Source: Intoshia linei (taxonomy: Eukaryota > Orthonectida > Rhopaluridae). Taken from it: a stretch of 23,706 nt of DNA. The notes beneath the pieces are model-generated. The model was not told the origin of the DNA. It was given only the letters and a program-made list of their open reading frames with translations, and did not search any database. The DNA lies in contig LWCA01000548.1 in assembly GCA_001642005.1 (NCBI GenBank), positions 1 through 23,706 of the forward strand, given 5' to 3'. A program made the translations under genes and the position numbers. This document shows positions 13,018 through 23,640 of this stretch, in pieces. Numbering within the stretch: the first letter of the stretch is position 1; the number at the start of each line of letters is the position of its first letter.

Positions 13018-13672
13018 TGTATATCAATATTTACATTTTCAATTTTTATTTTAATCGAAATATTTGGAAAATATTGGTTGATAATATATTAAAAATTATT
13101 TTTCACTGGGAATGGGTAGATTTCTGGGGTTGAAATTTTTTATTTATATCAACTGAAATAAGCTCTATTAGAATAATTTTTTTTTAAATTTTCGGAACGT
13201 TAATTATTTCACATTTTTTGTTTTAATAAAACATTTCGGAAAAAAAATATATGAAAACTAAAATGTGATTTTGACCATGAAGGCGTCACTCATTCAGATT
13301 GAATTTTTTTGTATGTGTTAACAGGATACAACTGTACCACATGTAAATTTTTTAAAATTCTAGGGCTGTTTTCATTAAAAAAAAGGGTAATTTGGGGTTT
13401 TGGCCCTGAAGATATATTTTTTTAAATTTAAATTTATGATTTTAAAATCCGTATCAGAGTATATTTATTTTTTTTTAATTCTCCAACTCGTTTGATTTTC
13501 AAAAAAAAGGACAATTGGGGTTTTTGACCCGTCAGATGTGAGTTTGGTAGGTTTAAATTGATTTTGCTAACATCCCTGGAAAAAGTGTAATTGACATTTG
13601 GACTTTATTTGGACAAATTCGAAGACTGGTAGTTATTGAAATAAACGGGAACATACACACAGACAAATATTG
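13018..13672 (+). repeat. Dispersed repeat family, copy C (longest)
   Basis: This copy runs from 'atatcaatatttacattttc' to 'acacacagacaaatattgcg'. It contains every block seen in the other copies, in the same order, and is the best reference for the unit. No open frame or tRNA-like promoter is visible. The family may be a non-autonomous transposon; its ends and target duplication are not resolved. Confidence 0.8.
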
Positions 13673-13854
13673 CGTAGAATATAAAAAATTTTTTCAGTGA
13701 ATTTTTTTTTTGCTTTAAAAAATCATTTTGGCCCACTGTCACTGACACAGTAGGCTAATCGTGAAAACCCATAACTAATATACTAATTAATTTAATTTTT
13801 CATATTTAATTAACTTTGTTTCAATTTTATACGTGTAATTATAATTGTTATGTT

Positions 13855-13874
13855 GTGTGACCATATGGTCACAC
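13855..13874. other. 20-nt perfect palindrome
   Basis: GTGTGACCATATGGTCACAC is its own reverse complement over all 20 bases. It is isolated, with no flanking inverted sequence. It contains the E-box-type core CATATG. It could be a dimeric protein-binding site or a transposon relic. Confidence 0.7.
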
Positions 13875-14820
13875 TGGGAGTATTAGGGTTAAAATAAGAA
13901 GTAATGTGATATGATAAAAAGAGTGGTTCCCAAACTTGTTTCACCAAGGACCGGTCATCTCAATCTTTATGAGAGTGTTTATTTTTTATAATTTTAAAAC
14001 GGGTTGGAATTTAAAATAAATGACAATTGGAGGTTTTGAATTTGAAGGGCTTAATTTGTGAAAATTACATTTACGATATAACAAAACTCTTGAAAAAATT
14101 AATGTATATGTCATTTTTAAAACCAGATTTTTCTTACTTTCATGCATAACATAGAACAATCAAACATACATACATTTTTAACTAAATTATTTTATTCAAA
14201 TAAGAATTTGAAATTCCGGTTTGTTTTGTATTTATCTAAATTTATGCACTTTATTTATGTATTTATTATTTACACATACATAGCATGCATATTTTTATAC
14301 ATATATATTACTTTATATATTAGTTGTTTTAAACTTAAATATATTCTATGAACCTCATATTTCATCCAAAATTTTTCGCTGACCCTTAAAAAATTTTAGA
14401 TTAAATTCTAGATTTTTGAATTTTAAGTAACAAAGTGTACCATCGATATGTACTATTTCAGTTTTCCTTTTTATAGTCAAATTAAAATTCATAAATTTTC
14501 TCGCTATAATGGTAAAAATGCGTTTTTGACGGGAAAAATTAAAACAATAATTGATAATTATAATGAAATCATAACATCTTGAAGCATTGTAATGTACATT
14601 TAAACAAAGTTTTATATTGCCCCGTTATAAATGTCAACCAAAAGTGGCATCGAAAAGTCAATGCACGACGTGCATTGCACGTATTATTTTTGCAAGTTTT
14701 ACTGTTTAGGGTCGGTAACTCATGTCCCATTAAATTCATCTGATGACGCATACTTATACCATCAAAATAAAAATTAAAAAAATTACATACAATAATAATG
14801 TAATACAATATTTTTCGCAG

Positions 14821-17782
14821 AATCCCTGGATACCCTGATCTACATTGTACAATTGTATAATGCATCATTACACCATATAATTAGAAAACTAATTGATAAC
14901 GAATGTTTTCACCGAGGCGACTTCAAATATTGCATAGAATACCCAAAGTATTATAATTTAACAGTGGCCAAAAAAGTTAAAATTATTAACGAGATTTATT
15001 CAAACGGATATGATAGTTTAAGTTGTATTATTGTGGTCGGACCAAAATTTACCAATGACCTTATTGAAATACTAGGATTTTTAAAGTTATTTAAACATCC
15101 AGTTTTGCTTCCCAGTATATCTTACAGTCAACTTGAAAAAATTTCGGAACTAGAATTGGTTTCAACCATGAGTTCAAATAAACAACAAGCTCAAGTGATA
15201 TACAATTTCTTAGTTGATGCTGGAGCCAGTGACATATCAGTACTTATTACATCTGGTACCTTTGAATTGGATTTATTAAATCAACTCAATCATTGTATAC
15301 GTGAAGATAAAGGTATTTTTTTTAATATTATGAATGTTCAATGTTAACCTTATAACGTACGCTCCAATCTACATACCGCAGTGTAGAATCCGGCGTACGT
15401 GTCAAATTTTGAACATAATTTTATAACACTAATTACAAAAATAACAGATTCTAAATTAGAATTTCTATGGACAAACGTTAATTAACTATTTTTATGATAT
15501 ACTAGAATGGGGTCCATTTTCTGGTGAAGAGTTTTGAAGGGAATATTATTTTCACCCAAATTTTAAACATTTTGAAGATACTTTTGGGACCAAAATTTTG
15601 TTGGGTTTTTAAGGGAATATTTTTAACATTTTATGGGATTTTGAAAATCTTTAAAAATTAAGTAAAAAAAACTTGCATTGTTAATATTGAGCGAAAAATT
15701 TTGAATAAAACATATTTTTATTAATTATTAAATATAATTATTAAATAGCTTCATCATTTGTATATAATTATATACAAGGTAATAATTTTAATGATATTAA
15801 CAGTCCACGCCTCAAACAACTTGTTAACTTCAACTATATAATACTAAAAGTAGTATTTGATAATACTAAATTGTAATAATAATGATTTTAGACAATAAAA
15901 TATCGGTTGGTTATACGCACGTAATCGACACTAAAAGAAACACACTATTAAATATTGAATCATTTTCAAAGATATTTCTTTTAATTATAATAGCTAACAT
16001 AACACCACAACAGTTTAAATCGGAATTTGAATTGATAGATATTGACAAAAATACAACACTTATATTTTCCGATATATATGATGAAAACTGGAATATATTT
16101 AAAGAGCGAACAGTTTATTACACTGGTGCATCAAATACAATTAAAGACATGGACAGAACAACACATGAATTGATGGTAGATGAATTTTTAGCATTAAAAA
16201 AAAATTACATCAAGAATAAACTAAAACTTCCCTTCCATCAATATTTAAAATCAAATCTTATACCATTCATTAAATTAAGACATGGAAACTCGTCATATAT
16301 AGGTCGGAAATTTAATATATATCGGAATATTAACACGATAGTAGATGATACATTCGAGTATTTTGAATATTCCAAAAATATTACTCAGTTACCCAATTTG
16401 TATCAATCCAACTGCCAACCTATTTGCTTGGATGGCTTAGAAAGAAATGCGTTAGATAACACTTGTTGGACCTGTGTAGGTAATTCTTTATTTACTTACT
16501 AAATTTTAGTATGTACTAATATGTAATTATAGCTTGTGAACGATACCAGGATTGTATTCATTGTGGGAATAAGGAAATGTTGATTCTGACAAATACCAGT
16601 AAACACTATGATTGTAAAAAGATTGATTTCTGCAAGTTTGAAATATACCAAATGCATAATATTGTATTAACAACATTTAGCGTAGTTTTAATGTTATTAC
16701 ATATTCTTTCAATGATTTACATATTCTTAAAAAGAAATGATATGTTCATACAAAGTTCTCATTCTGAAATTGATTTTTTTATTCAAATTGGTTGTATCTT
16801 GCGTATCTTATCTTTATGGGATAGATTTATTTCAATAGAGGGAATATGCATTGTATCGACTTGTTTAAATTTTTATGGTTTCATTATTATTACTGTTTCT
16901 CTAATTGCTAAGATGATTAATTGCTGGAGATCTTCAATATGTTATAGAAGTCCCAGCCAAATTATAGTTCAAATTATTATATTGTCTAGTATAGTTATGG
17001 TAAATTTTTATTTTTTTATACTTAACATCAGTGGTCAGGCCAACAAAGTTTTTGAGTTTCGCAAAATCCGCCAAAAATATTCAGAGATCAAAAGAAATTT
17101 CCCATGTGAAAGATTCAAGTTTTCCAATAATATCGGAACAATTAAGTAATTATTTATTTATACATTTATTTTTTTCAAAATTTGGCAAACATGAGTTTGG
17201 TGACCACTGCTTAATGTTGGAGAAATTATATATTGATTATATATTTTGATTTATTAAAATGTTTAGCATATTTTTCTAACTATTTTTTAGATTTTTGCCT
17301 CAATAATGATATATGTGGTAAGAAACGATATAAATCACCATTTGGTTAAAGATTTTGATGATGGCGCAGATTGCGTATATTCTGAGTGTTTTAGTGAAAA
17401 TTCGAGTGTCATGTTTTTGATGGTATTATACATGTACAGACTAAACCTTATATTTATAATGGCCATGATATTACCAAAAGCGTTTTTAATGCGTAAATAT
17501 CCCGCAAATTGGCACGAAGGACTTTTGTTATACAGATCTGTTGTATTTATTCTAACATTTGAAATAATTCATAAAATTATAATAATATACTCTTTACCTC
17601 TACAATTCAGTTCTCATCTACATAAAGATATTGAAATTATCATACTAAATATAATACTGTTATTTCCTTTCGGATTGATCAAAATATATGTTCAAGAAAC
17701 AATCAATATTCAAGATATTGTTCTCAACAATAGCTATATTTTAAAGATGAATAAAATAAAACCTAGAAGTATAGTTAAATAA
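14821..17782 (+). CDS. Divergent class C GPCR, mGluR-like (5' exons missing)
   Basis: Four exons, 14821-15312, 15892-16479, 16533-16999 and 17291-17782, join in phase to give 678 residues ending in a stop; the start of the ligand-binding domain is not found. Residues 1 to about 330 form most of a Venus-flytrap domain: CIIVVGPKFTND, then LKLFKHPVLLPSISYS and QQAQVIYNFLVDAGASDISV. Residues about 335-390 form the cysteine-rich linker (NCQPICLDG..., TCWTCVACERYQDC), with 8 of the usual 9 cysteines. Seven membrane segments follow from about residue 403. Class C signs are SPSQ in loop 2, Cys in TM3 and in loop ADCVYSEC, and KYPANWHEGL in loop 3 (family form PxNFNEAK). Glutamate-contact positions are not conserved, so the ligand is unknown. 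Introns are 579, 53 and 291 nt; the last carries a hAT MITE. Confidence 0.85.
17029..17209. mobile_element. 181-bp hAT-type MITE in receptor intron
   Basis: The left end CAGTGGTCAGGCCAACAAAG and the right end, whose reverse complement is CAGTGGTCACCAAACTC, are inverted repeats. CAGTGGT-type ends are typical of one hAT group. The 8-bp flanks read CTTAACAT (17021-17028) and CTTAATGT (17210-17217), a target duplication with two changes. It lies wholly within receptor intron 17000-17290, which would be about 100 nt without it. Confidence 0.7.
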
Positions 17783-18202
17783 ATCCTTTTGTGTACACTG
17801 TACATTAATTTGTTAATATTCATCACAGCAAAAATTTTCTTTGTAATTGTAATCACAATGTTTTTTATAAACTCTAATGCTAATATTGTCAATGTATCGA
17901 TAAATACTTGTGTATGATTTCATTTATTGTTAAGTTCGTATAAAAATCAATGATACCATTAAAAATTGTTTAATTTTATTTATGAAAATAATAAAGGATA
18001 ATATGAACTATAATTATACAGCGAAAAAATGGAAAAATACTGCAAAAAAAGCAAAATTTTTGAATTGTAAATTTAATCAAAATAAATAGATAATTATTTA
18101 TCTTGTTCTATGGTTTTAACTGAAATTAAGTTTCAAGTTTACCAGCAAATTATACATTTGTATTAATGTACACAGTAATAATAAAGCAATATTGATTCAA
18201 AG
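17783..18202. other. Receptor 3' flank / DRAM-A upstream region
   Basis: AATAAA overlaps the receptor stop region (about 17779), suggesting a short 3' UTR. The remaining 400 nt must contain the DRAM-A promoter, but no specific motif can be supported. Confidence 0.4.
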
Positions 18203-21200
18203 ATGGTGTATCATATTTTTCCAATAGTTTGCACTTTATTATACCCGATAACATTTTATATAACGTATACATTTATTTACTTTCATAATCCAGTTTTAGA
18301 TACATGTTGAGCCTGTATTATCGTCATACCTCTTTATTTCCGTATATAAGGTTTTATTTTGGATAAAATCATCATTATTGTTACGCGTTTTAATTTTACT
18401 TTTTTAGTTATACTGGTGCTAAACCACCTGAAAGTTGTATTTTTACCTTCTTTGTGTCAATATTTGGATGTATCTGTAATATTTCAATTTATAATTTAAT
18501 TTAATTATATACTACATTGTATTTGATAAATTCTACTGTATTCTATTTAACATTAATTTGATAATACATATATTTATAATTTAATGTTATTAAATTAGCG
18601 TTCTTATACATGTATATTAATTACAAAATTGTCAATGCTACGCTTCATATAAAACATAGGCTCAATTTAATTGCATTGTTTGTGGGTTATTTATCAGTAA
18701 TTGGATCGTTTATTGTAGCTAGTTTTCAGGTAATATAATTATATCCTTACTTATATAAAGTAAAATGGTTAAAAGTACAAATGTACATTGTATATGTCTT
18801 TTTATTTATTTGTTTGTTCCGGTTAAATTAAGAAAATAAGAGAAGTCGAGTTTTACAAATTCCATATTTATATAACAGTTTTTCGAGAGTGATGTTTAAC
18901 TGCAAATTTCACTTTCAGAAATGAATCTTTCAATTCTCTATGAATCGTTGTTATCGGAGCCAAACCTACCAAGCCCGAGGTCATCCGAAAGTGAAAAATG
19001 TACCCCTAATTTTTTTTCAAAACTATACGTAATGTCATATAAAGGGCCGTGCAGTGAGGGCTATGGCCATATGATCCAGCCTACAATCATGATGGCTTAC
19101 TTTTTAAATGTATTAATAGGTAATGTTGGAAAATTTCTTAAATATAAAAATTTCGATAACCAAATTGATTAAAGTTTAATATATTAACTTAATATATTAA
19201 CCGTTAAACCAATGCGATTTCTAACGGTTATTTTTAATTTATAGAAAAAAAACAATCGATTAAGCAATGCATACCGCTCCCATTTTTTAAAATTTTTTTA
19301 TATGAGGCCAACAATTTACATCCGACCCGGGCCTACTGTTGGCTCTCCAAGGGCCTGGTCATATAGCCTTACCCGTCTCTCCAAGGCACTTGATTTTAAA
19401 TTTAACACACAATATAGATATGATGTTCAAGAATATATTTTTTAATGCTCAATTTGGAAAAATCATGGCACCATAATGGTAGTACCATTTTACAAAAATT
19501 TCGTCGAGCCCACAGAAAAGGGGTTTAGGGTACGGTAGGTTGGATACTGGTCGTTATTGTGAGTATTGTTATGATTTAATATTATAATATATTTTTTTAG
19601 ATAACCAACGTTCGAAATGTACATTCTCTTGGAGCATTTTTAGTTTTTATAGCTGGTCCAATTTACATGGTTATAATCACATATTTATACCATCTTACAA
19701 ATAAATTTGGACAAGCGTATTCAGCTCTTCATACCAAACAGGTTATGTACTTTAGAATTGTTCTCATGGTAATAACCATTATTGTGATTTTATCAGGTAA
19801 ACGTTTTTTTCACCAATGTATCCAACCCTCTGTATTAAAATATTTATTTAACTATACCATGCATTATTGTATTTATCTTTACATGACATTTCAGCGGTAA
19901 ATGAAGTATATACACGATAAATGCCGTGCCAACCAAAACTGTCCCCACATTAAATGCTGGCATTCTCATATTTAAAGTGCTCATCTGTTTTCACGTTGTT
20001 TTTACATTACCCATATTGAATTAATTAATTTACTATTACCCACTTTGACATGTTTTAATTAGATTTTAAGCGTCTAAAATCTGCTACTGAAAAGTCATTG
20101 ATTCAGATTATCCTATAATAGAAATGAAACAATAATTATAAGGTTAGATAACTTTTTTTGTGAATCTCATTAAATCAAAATTTTGTTTTTCTAACAAAAA
20201 TCGTATTTCATACATATTTACATTGTACATCATGCATAACACAAATATACAAAAATAAACACAAATTTCTTTAAATTAAAAAATTTTAAATTAACAAATA
20301 AGTAAATACAAAACCTTTAAAGTTTACAATTATAATCGTGATATTTGACCCTAAATGGCGGCAACAGATGAACCTTATTGTGTTAAGATTCGTTTATAAT
20401 AGGGTCAGTCAATGTTTTTTATCAGGGTTTCATGTAGTGCAGACTTATTGTAACGAAGACTCTTCTTTGGGACCTGGACGAAATTTTTGTAAAATGAGTC
20501 TTATTTTTCCAAATTTAGTATTAAAAAATGATATTCTTGAATATCATAACTAATACTGTATTAAATTTTAATATTTCAAATGAAGAGATTTGTAGAGGTG
20601 GCTAGTGGTTATATTAACTACACATCGTTTGCGAAATTTTTTTAGGGGAATATTTTTCATTTTCGGATGATCTCGAGTTTCATATGTTCAGCTATGGGTT
20701 GATAAATTAAAAACTTTAAAAATCACCAAAATAAACAATGAATAAAACAAATAAATGAATTTTAGGTTTAATTACGACCATTCTTTCAAGATATGAAAAA
20801 GCGAACACAAATCAAGCTAACAATGAATATAATATTATAGATAATGTAACTCAATTTACTATATAATACTAATTATAATATTTAATATTAATTCACATAA
20901 TTTAATTTCCCCATTAATTTTAATTATATTTAAAAATTGATTATTATCTAATCAATTTTATAATTTGAAATGGTAAGTTTTAAAACCTGCAAGTATATTA
21001 TCTTACATTTCGTATTAATATTACCCGTCCATTGTTTTATTAATTACTTAATTTTAGGACTCAAAGTTGCATATTGCATCTGTCTCTTTTGAATGGATAT
21101 CTTTTTTAATTTACATAACTTTCATTTCAACAACAATTGAATTATTTCAAAATGTTAAAACAATAAAAATTGTTCTCGAAATGAAACATAATTTGCCACT

Positions 21201-21252
21201 ATTAAGTCAAGTCACTACTTTAGAAGTTGAATCAAATACCAACGAAACTTGA
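18203..21252 (+). CDS. DRAM/Frag1-family membrane protein, copy A
   Basis: This family (PF10277: DRAM1/2, TMEM150, Frag1) contains multi-pass proteins of lysosomal, Golgi or plasma membranes linked to autophagy or lipid remodelling. Exons: 18203-18264, 18300-18350, 18408-18475, 18599-18729, 19601-19796, then at least the final exon 21058-21252. Landmarks are SLFPYISYTGAKPPESCIF (DRAM2: LPYISDTG...PE), NYKIV, HRLNLIALFVGYLSVIGSFI, VASFQITNVRNVHSLGAFL and KLHIASVSFEWISF before the last helix. Intron 1 is only 35 nt (18265-18299); without it the frame breaks. Exon 19601-19796 ends in phase 1 and the last exon starts in phase 0, so a connecting exon is needed between 19797 and 21057. A candidate at 19895 (CGGTAAATGAA, splicing to GTATAT) would give the right phase but skips the usual luminal loop. 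Length would be about 240 residues (DRAM2 266). Poly(A) signal AATAAA at 21279-21284. Confidence 0.82.
18730..19600. other. Large intron of DRAM-A
   Basis: The intron starts GTAATA and ends TTTTTTTAG. It holds an 83-codon open frame (18921-19172) that matches nothing I know and was not accepted as a gene. It also has a duplicated 'ttaatatattaac' (about 19175-19201) followed by a small inverted repeat AACCGTTA/TAACGGTT (19199-19228). The rest looks like repeat debris. Confidence 0.45.
19797..21057. other. DRAM-A intronic region that should hold a linking exon
   Basis: The donor at 19797 (GTAAAC) is in phase 1 and the acceptor before 21058 (ATTTTAG) opens in phase 0. One or more small exons should lie here. 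An acceptor TTTCAG at 19889-19894 is the best candidate. A 71-codon open frame at 20338-20553 has no DRAM similarity that I can see. Confidence 0.4.
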
Positions 21253-21278
21253 TATATTTTGTAATATATGTTTACTAA

Positions 21279-21284
21279 AATAAA
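21279..21284 (+). promoter_or_regulatory. DRAM-A poly(A) signal
   Basis: AATAAA lies 26 nt past the DRAM-A stop codon and only 45 nt before the start codon of DRAM-B. The intergenic space is therefore extremely tight, and the DRAM-B promoter must overlap the 3' end of DRAM-A. Confidence 0.5.
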
Positions 21285-21328
21285 CGTAAAATGTAAACAA
21301 TTCTGTTTTTACTGCGAAAAATTTATAT

Positions 21329-22100
21329 ATGAACTTGATTGGTTATCATATTGTGCCTATATTAATAGTACTTATATATCCATTCACTCTATCCATAAGG
21401 TACGACTTTGCGATTATTCTGAATTGTAGTGAAATGCATCAAGATATGATATTATAAAATATACATTTTTAGTTACTTCTGTGCGGTGCATTATGGGCAC
21501 GTTAAATCATACACGCCATATATTAGGTTGAATTAAATAAAAAAGTAATTAACTATTAATTTTCAGTGAATTGAATAAAAAATCTCCCGAAAGTTGTATC
21601 TTTGCCTTTTTTATTTCAATATCTACGATACTTTGTAATACAAATTGGTTTAAAAGTTATAGTAAGTTTAGCCATCATGTATGTTTATCTGAATTATAAA
21701 ATAATAAAAATTGGTTCAACTGGAATGAATTTACTAAATAAAAATAATGCATTTGTCGGATATTTGTCTCAAGTTGGAGTTCTGTTGCTAGTTTCCTTTA
21801 GTGTGAGATCACATTTAATCTACTTATTACTACATTTTTATTCAAACATATTATTTTATTATACATTAAAATTTTAGACGGAAGTTTCGAATATTATTCA
21901 TATAACAGGAACCCTCATATTATATATATCCACGCCATTATATATAACATGTATAACTTATCTATTCAATTGTTCCAGGCGAATTAATGTTTATGATATG
22001 CACAATAAAAGAATGATCGTTCTCAGATATTTCCTGGCTCTGTGTCTTATGATTGTTTCAGCATTAGGTTATACATTATGTATCGTTATATTGAAATAGT
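21329..22100 (+). CDS. DRAM/Frag1-family membrane protein, copy B
   Basis: This is a tandem paralogue of copy A. Exons: 21329-21399, 21473-21526, 21567-21634, 21672-21802, 21878-22067. The third and fourth exons have exactly the same lengths (68 and 131 nt) and phases as in copy A. Matching blocks are GYHIVPILIVLIYPF, ISYFCAVHYGHVKSYTPYIS, SPESCIFAFFISIS, YVYLNYKII and FVGYLSQVGVLLLVSF, then ITGTLILYISTPLYI. Two introns are 40 nt (21527-21566) and 37 nt (21635-21671). The final exon with the EW motif seen in copy A is not found. Reading through the donor at 22068 gives GYTLCIVILK and a stop at 22098-22100, so the protein may end there with fewer helices, or a later exon escapes me. The start codon matches copy A in position relative to the YHI motif. 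Sequence divergence from A is high, so the duplication is not recent. Confidence 0.78.
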
Positions 22101-23040
22101 TAGCTATAATAATGTAAAAATATAATAATAATTATAAAATGACTATACATATTATAAAATGTAGTACTATTTAATTTTATTAAGACAAAGAAAAAATAAT
22201 ACCTTATCAAAAATTAAGAAATTTTACAAAAAAAACGACAAAAATATAAAATCTACCATAATAAATGAGTAGTATTATAATAATAATTATAGATATTACA
22301 TGTAATAAATATTTTTTATTCATTGCGCCATGTTAATTTATAATAAAATCAACTTCATAAATATATATATAGGACGCGATAGTTTAAAATTGATTACAGG
22401 CAATATTTGTTGCGTATTTATTTGTTTTATTTTTATTTTTCATAGTTAATGTTTTATTTAGTGTTTTTCATAAAAATGTTTGCATATTATCTTACTAATG
22501 GAAAATCCGCATATTTGATTTCAAAACATAATGATGTTCCAAATATTATAGTAATTTGTATTTTACGTAATAATTATATTTTTATTGTTATCAGCTCAGC
22601 ATGTATTATCCATCTAGCTAAAATCCAGGGACGTGTCATTAAAGGAGGCCTGACATCCCTTGAGTAAATCCATAATTATAAATGTAAATTTTCTTAAAAA
22701 AAATCGGAAATTTGGTTTTTGACTCTGAAGGATTCAATTTATGAAAAGGTAACATGTACAAAAACATCACTCTCGCAAAACTATTAGAAATTTGATTTTT
22801 TTAAATAAACTGCAACACATACGTTCAATTTTATATACGCTTAAAGAATACACATTTGCAGCTCTTGAACCATTTTTTCCATTGTTACATTTTTATAAAT
22901 CAATATTCATTTATTACATTACTACATTATTATATATTTGGGAAAAATTTTATTTTATACTTTACAATGCACGCTACTCAAAGAAAATAAAAAAAATTTC
23001 CAAATTCCCCATGAAAAATATCAAATTATCCACTCTGGGA
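22101..23040. other. Repeat-rich 3' flank of DRAM-B
   Basis: No exon can be supported. A 72-codon open frame at 22449-22667 has no recognised similarity. At about 22690-22830 there is a degraded piece related to the tail of the dispersed repeat (tttttgactctgaagg..., aaataaactgcaacacatac). Confidence 0.45.
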
Positions 23041-23049
23041 AATACTGGG

Positions 23050-23640
23050 TAAATTGTTTGTCTGTCTGTGTGTGTCTGTTCAGCTTTATTTAAATAACTA
23101 CCCGTCTTACAATTTTTTAAATACCACATTTCAATTACAGTTTTTTTCGGGACGTATATTAAGATATATTTCAAATTCCCAATTTCACATCTTAAGAGTC
23201 AAAAACCCTTGTTGTTCCTCTTTTTGAAAATCAAACGAGTTGGACAATTTAAAAAAATTATATCTTGATGGCCAAAACCACAAATTCCCTTCCTTTTTTT
23301 TGAAAACAGCCCTAGCATTTCAAAAAATTTCAATCCGAATAAGTGACGACTTCACGGTCAAACAAACATTTTAGTATTCATACATTTTTTTTCCGAAATA
23401 TTTTATTAAAACCAAAAATGTGAAATACTTAACGGTTCAAAAATTAAAAAAAGGATTTTCTGATAGAGCTTATTCCAGTTGATATAAATACAAAATTTCA
23501 ACCCCAAAAATCTACGCATTCCTGGTGAAAAATAATTTTTTATATATTATCAACCAATATTTTTTAAATATTTTGATTAAAATCAAAAATTGACAATGTA
23601 AATATTGATCGTACAATTTCAAAAAAAATTTGTATTGTAC
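23050..23640 (-). repeat. Dispersed repeat family, copy D (inverted)
   Basis: Read on the minus strand this follows copy C block by block: 'gtacgatcaatatttacatt', 'tcaccaggaatgcgtagatt', 'tttatatcaactggaataag', 'gggctgttttca', and at the far end a run of 'acacacacagacagacaaac'. It is the only copy in inverted orientation, so with copies B and C it could support inversion or hairpin formation. Confidence 0.8.

Larger units (their letters stand above)
11778..14820. other. Gene-free stretch between RpL10 and the receptor gene
   Basis: No exon was recognised on either strand. The stretch holds one long copy of the dispersed repeat (13018-13672), a 20-nt palindrome (13855-13874) and a hAT-like terminal sequence at about 13920 (gagtggttcccaaacttg). 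The 5' exons of the class C receptor should be here or further left. A plus-strand open stretch near 14620-14790 does not resemble a ligand-binding domain and was not accepted. The first 150 nt (11778-11930) presumably contain the RpL10 promoter. Confidence 0.5.

Noticed and set aside
14142-14351. 69-codon hydrophobic open frame (+)
   Set aside because: The composition is what AT-rich DNA with TA repeats gives (runs of Tyr, Ile, Phe); no motif and no splice context.
14620-14790. Possible upstream receptor exon (frame reading CKFYCLGSVTHVPLNSSDD)
   Set aside because: No usable donor in the right phase and no resemblance to the start of a Venus-flytrap domain.
14569-14868. 99-codon open frame on the minus strand
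   Set aside because: It overlaps the first receptor exon antisense, has no family resemblance and no conserved pattern; likely chance.
18203-18310. Frameshifted first exon in DRAM-A (apparent pseudogene)
   Set aside because: A 35-nt GT-AG intron (18265-18299) restores the frame and gives a sequence that aligns with DRAM2, so a tiny intron explains it better than damage.
18921-19172. 83-codon open frame in a DRAM-A intron
   Set aside because: It has some protein-like composition but matches no family I know, and lies inside a well-supported intron; probably transposon debris.
20338-20553. 71-codon open frame as the missing DRAM-A loop exon
   Set aside because: No luminal-loop or helix pattern of the DRAM family and no fitting acceptor/donor phases.
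22449-22667. 72-codon open frame as the last exon of DRAM-B
   Set aside because: It lacks the EW-containing helix seen in copy A and has no acceptor in the required phase that gives a family match.
22974-23174. 66-codon minus-strand frame
   Set aside because: It lies across the tail of dispersed repeat copy D and simply translates repeat sequence, including the CA-rich run.
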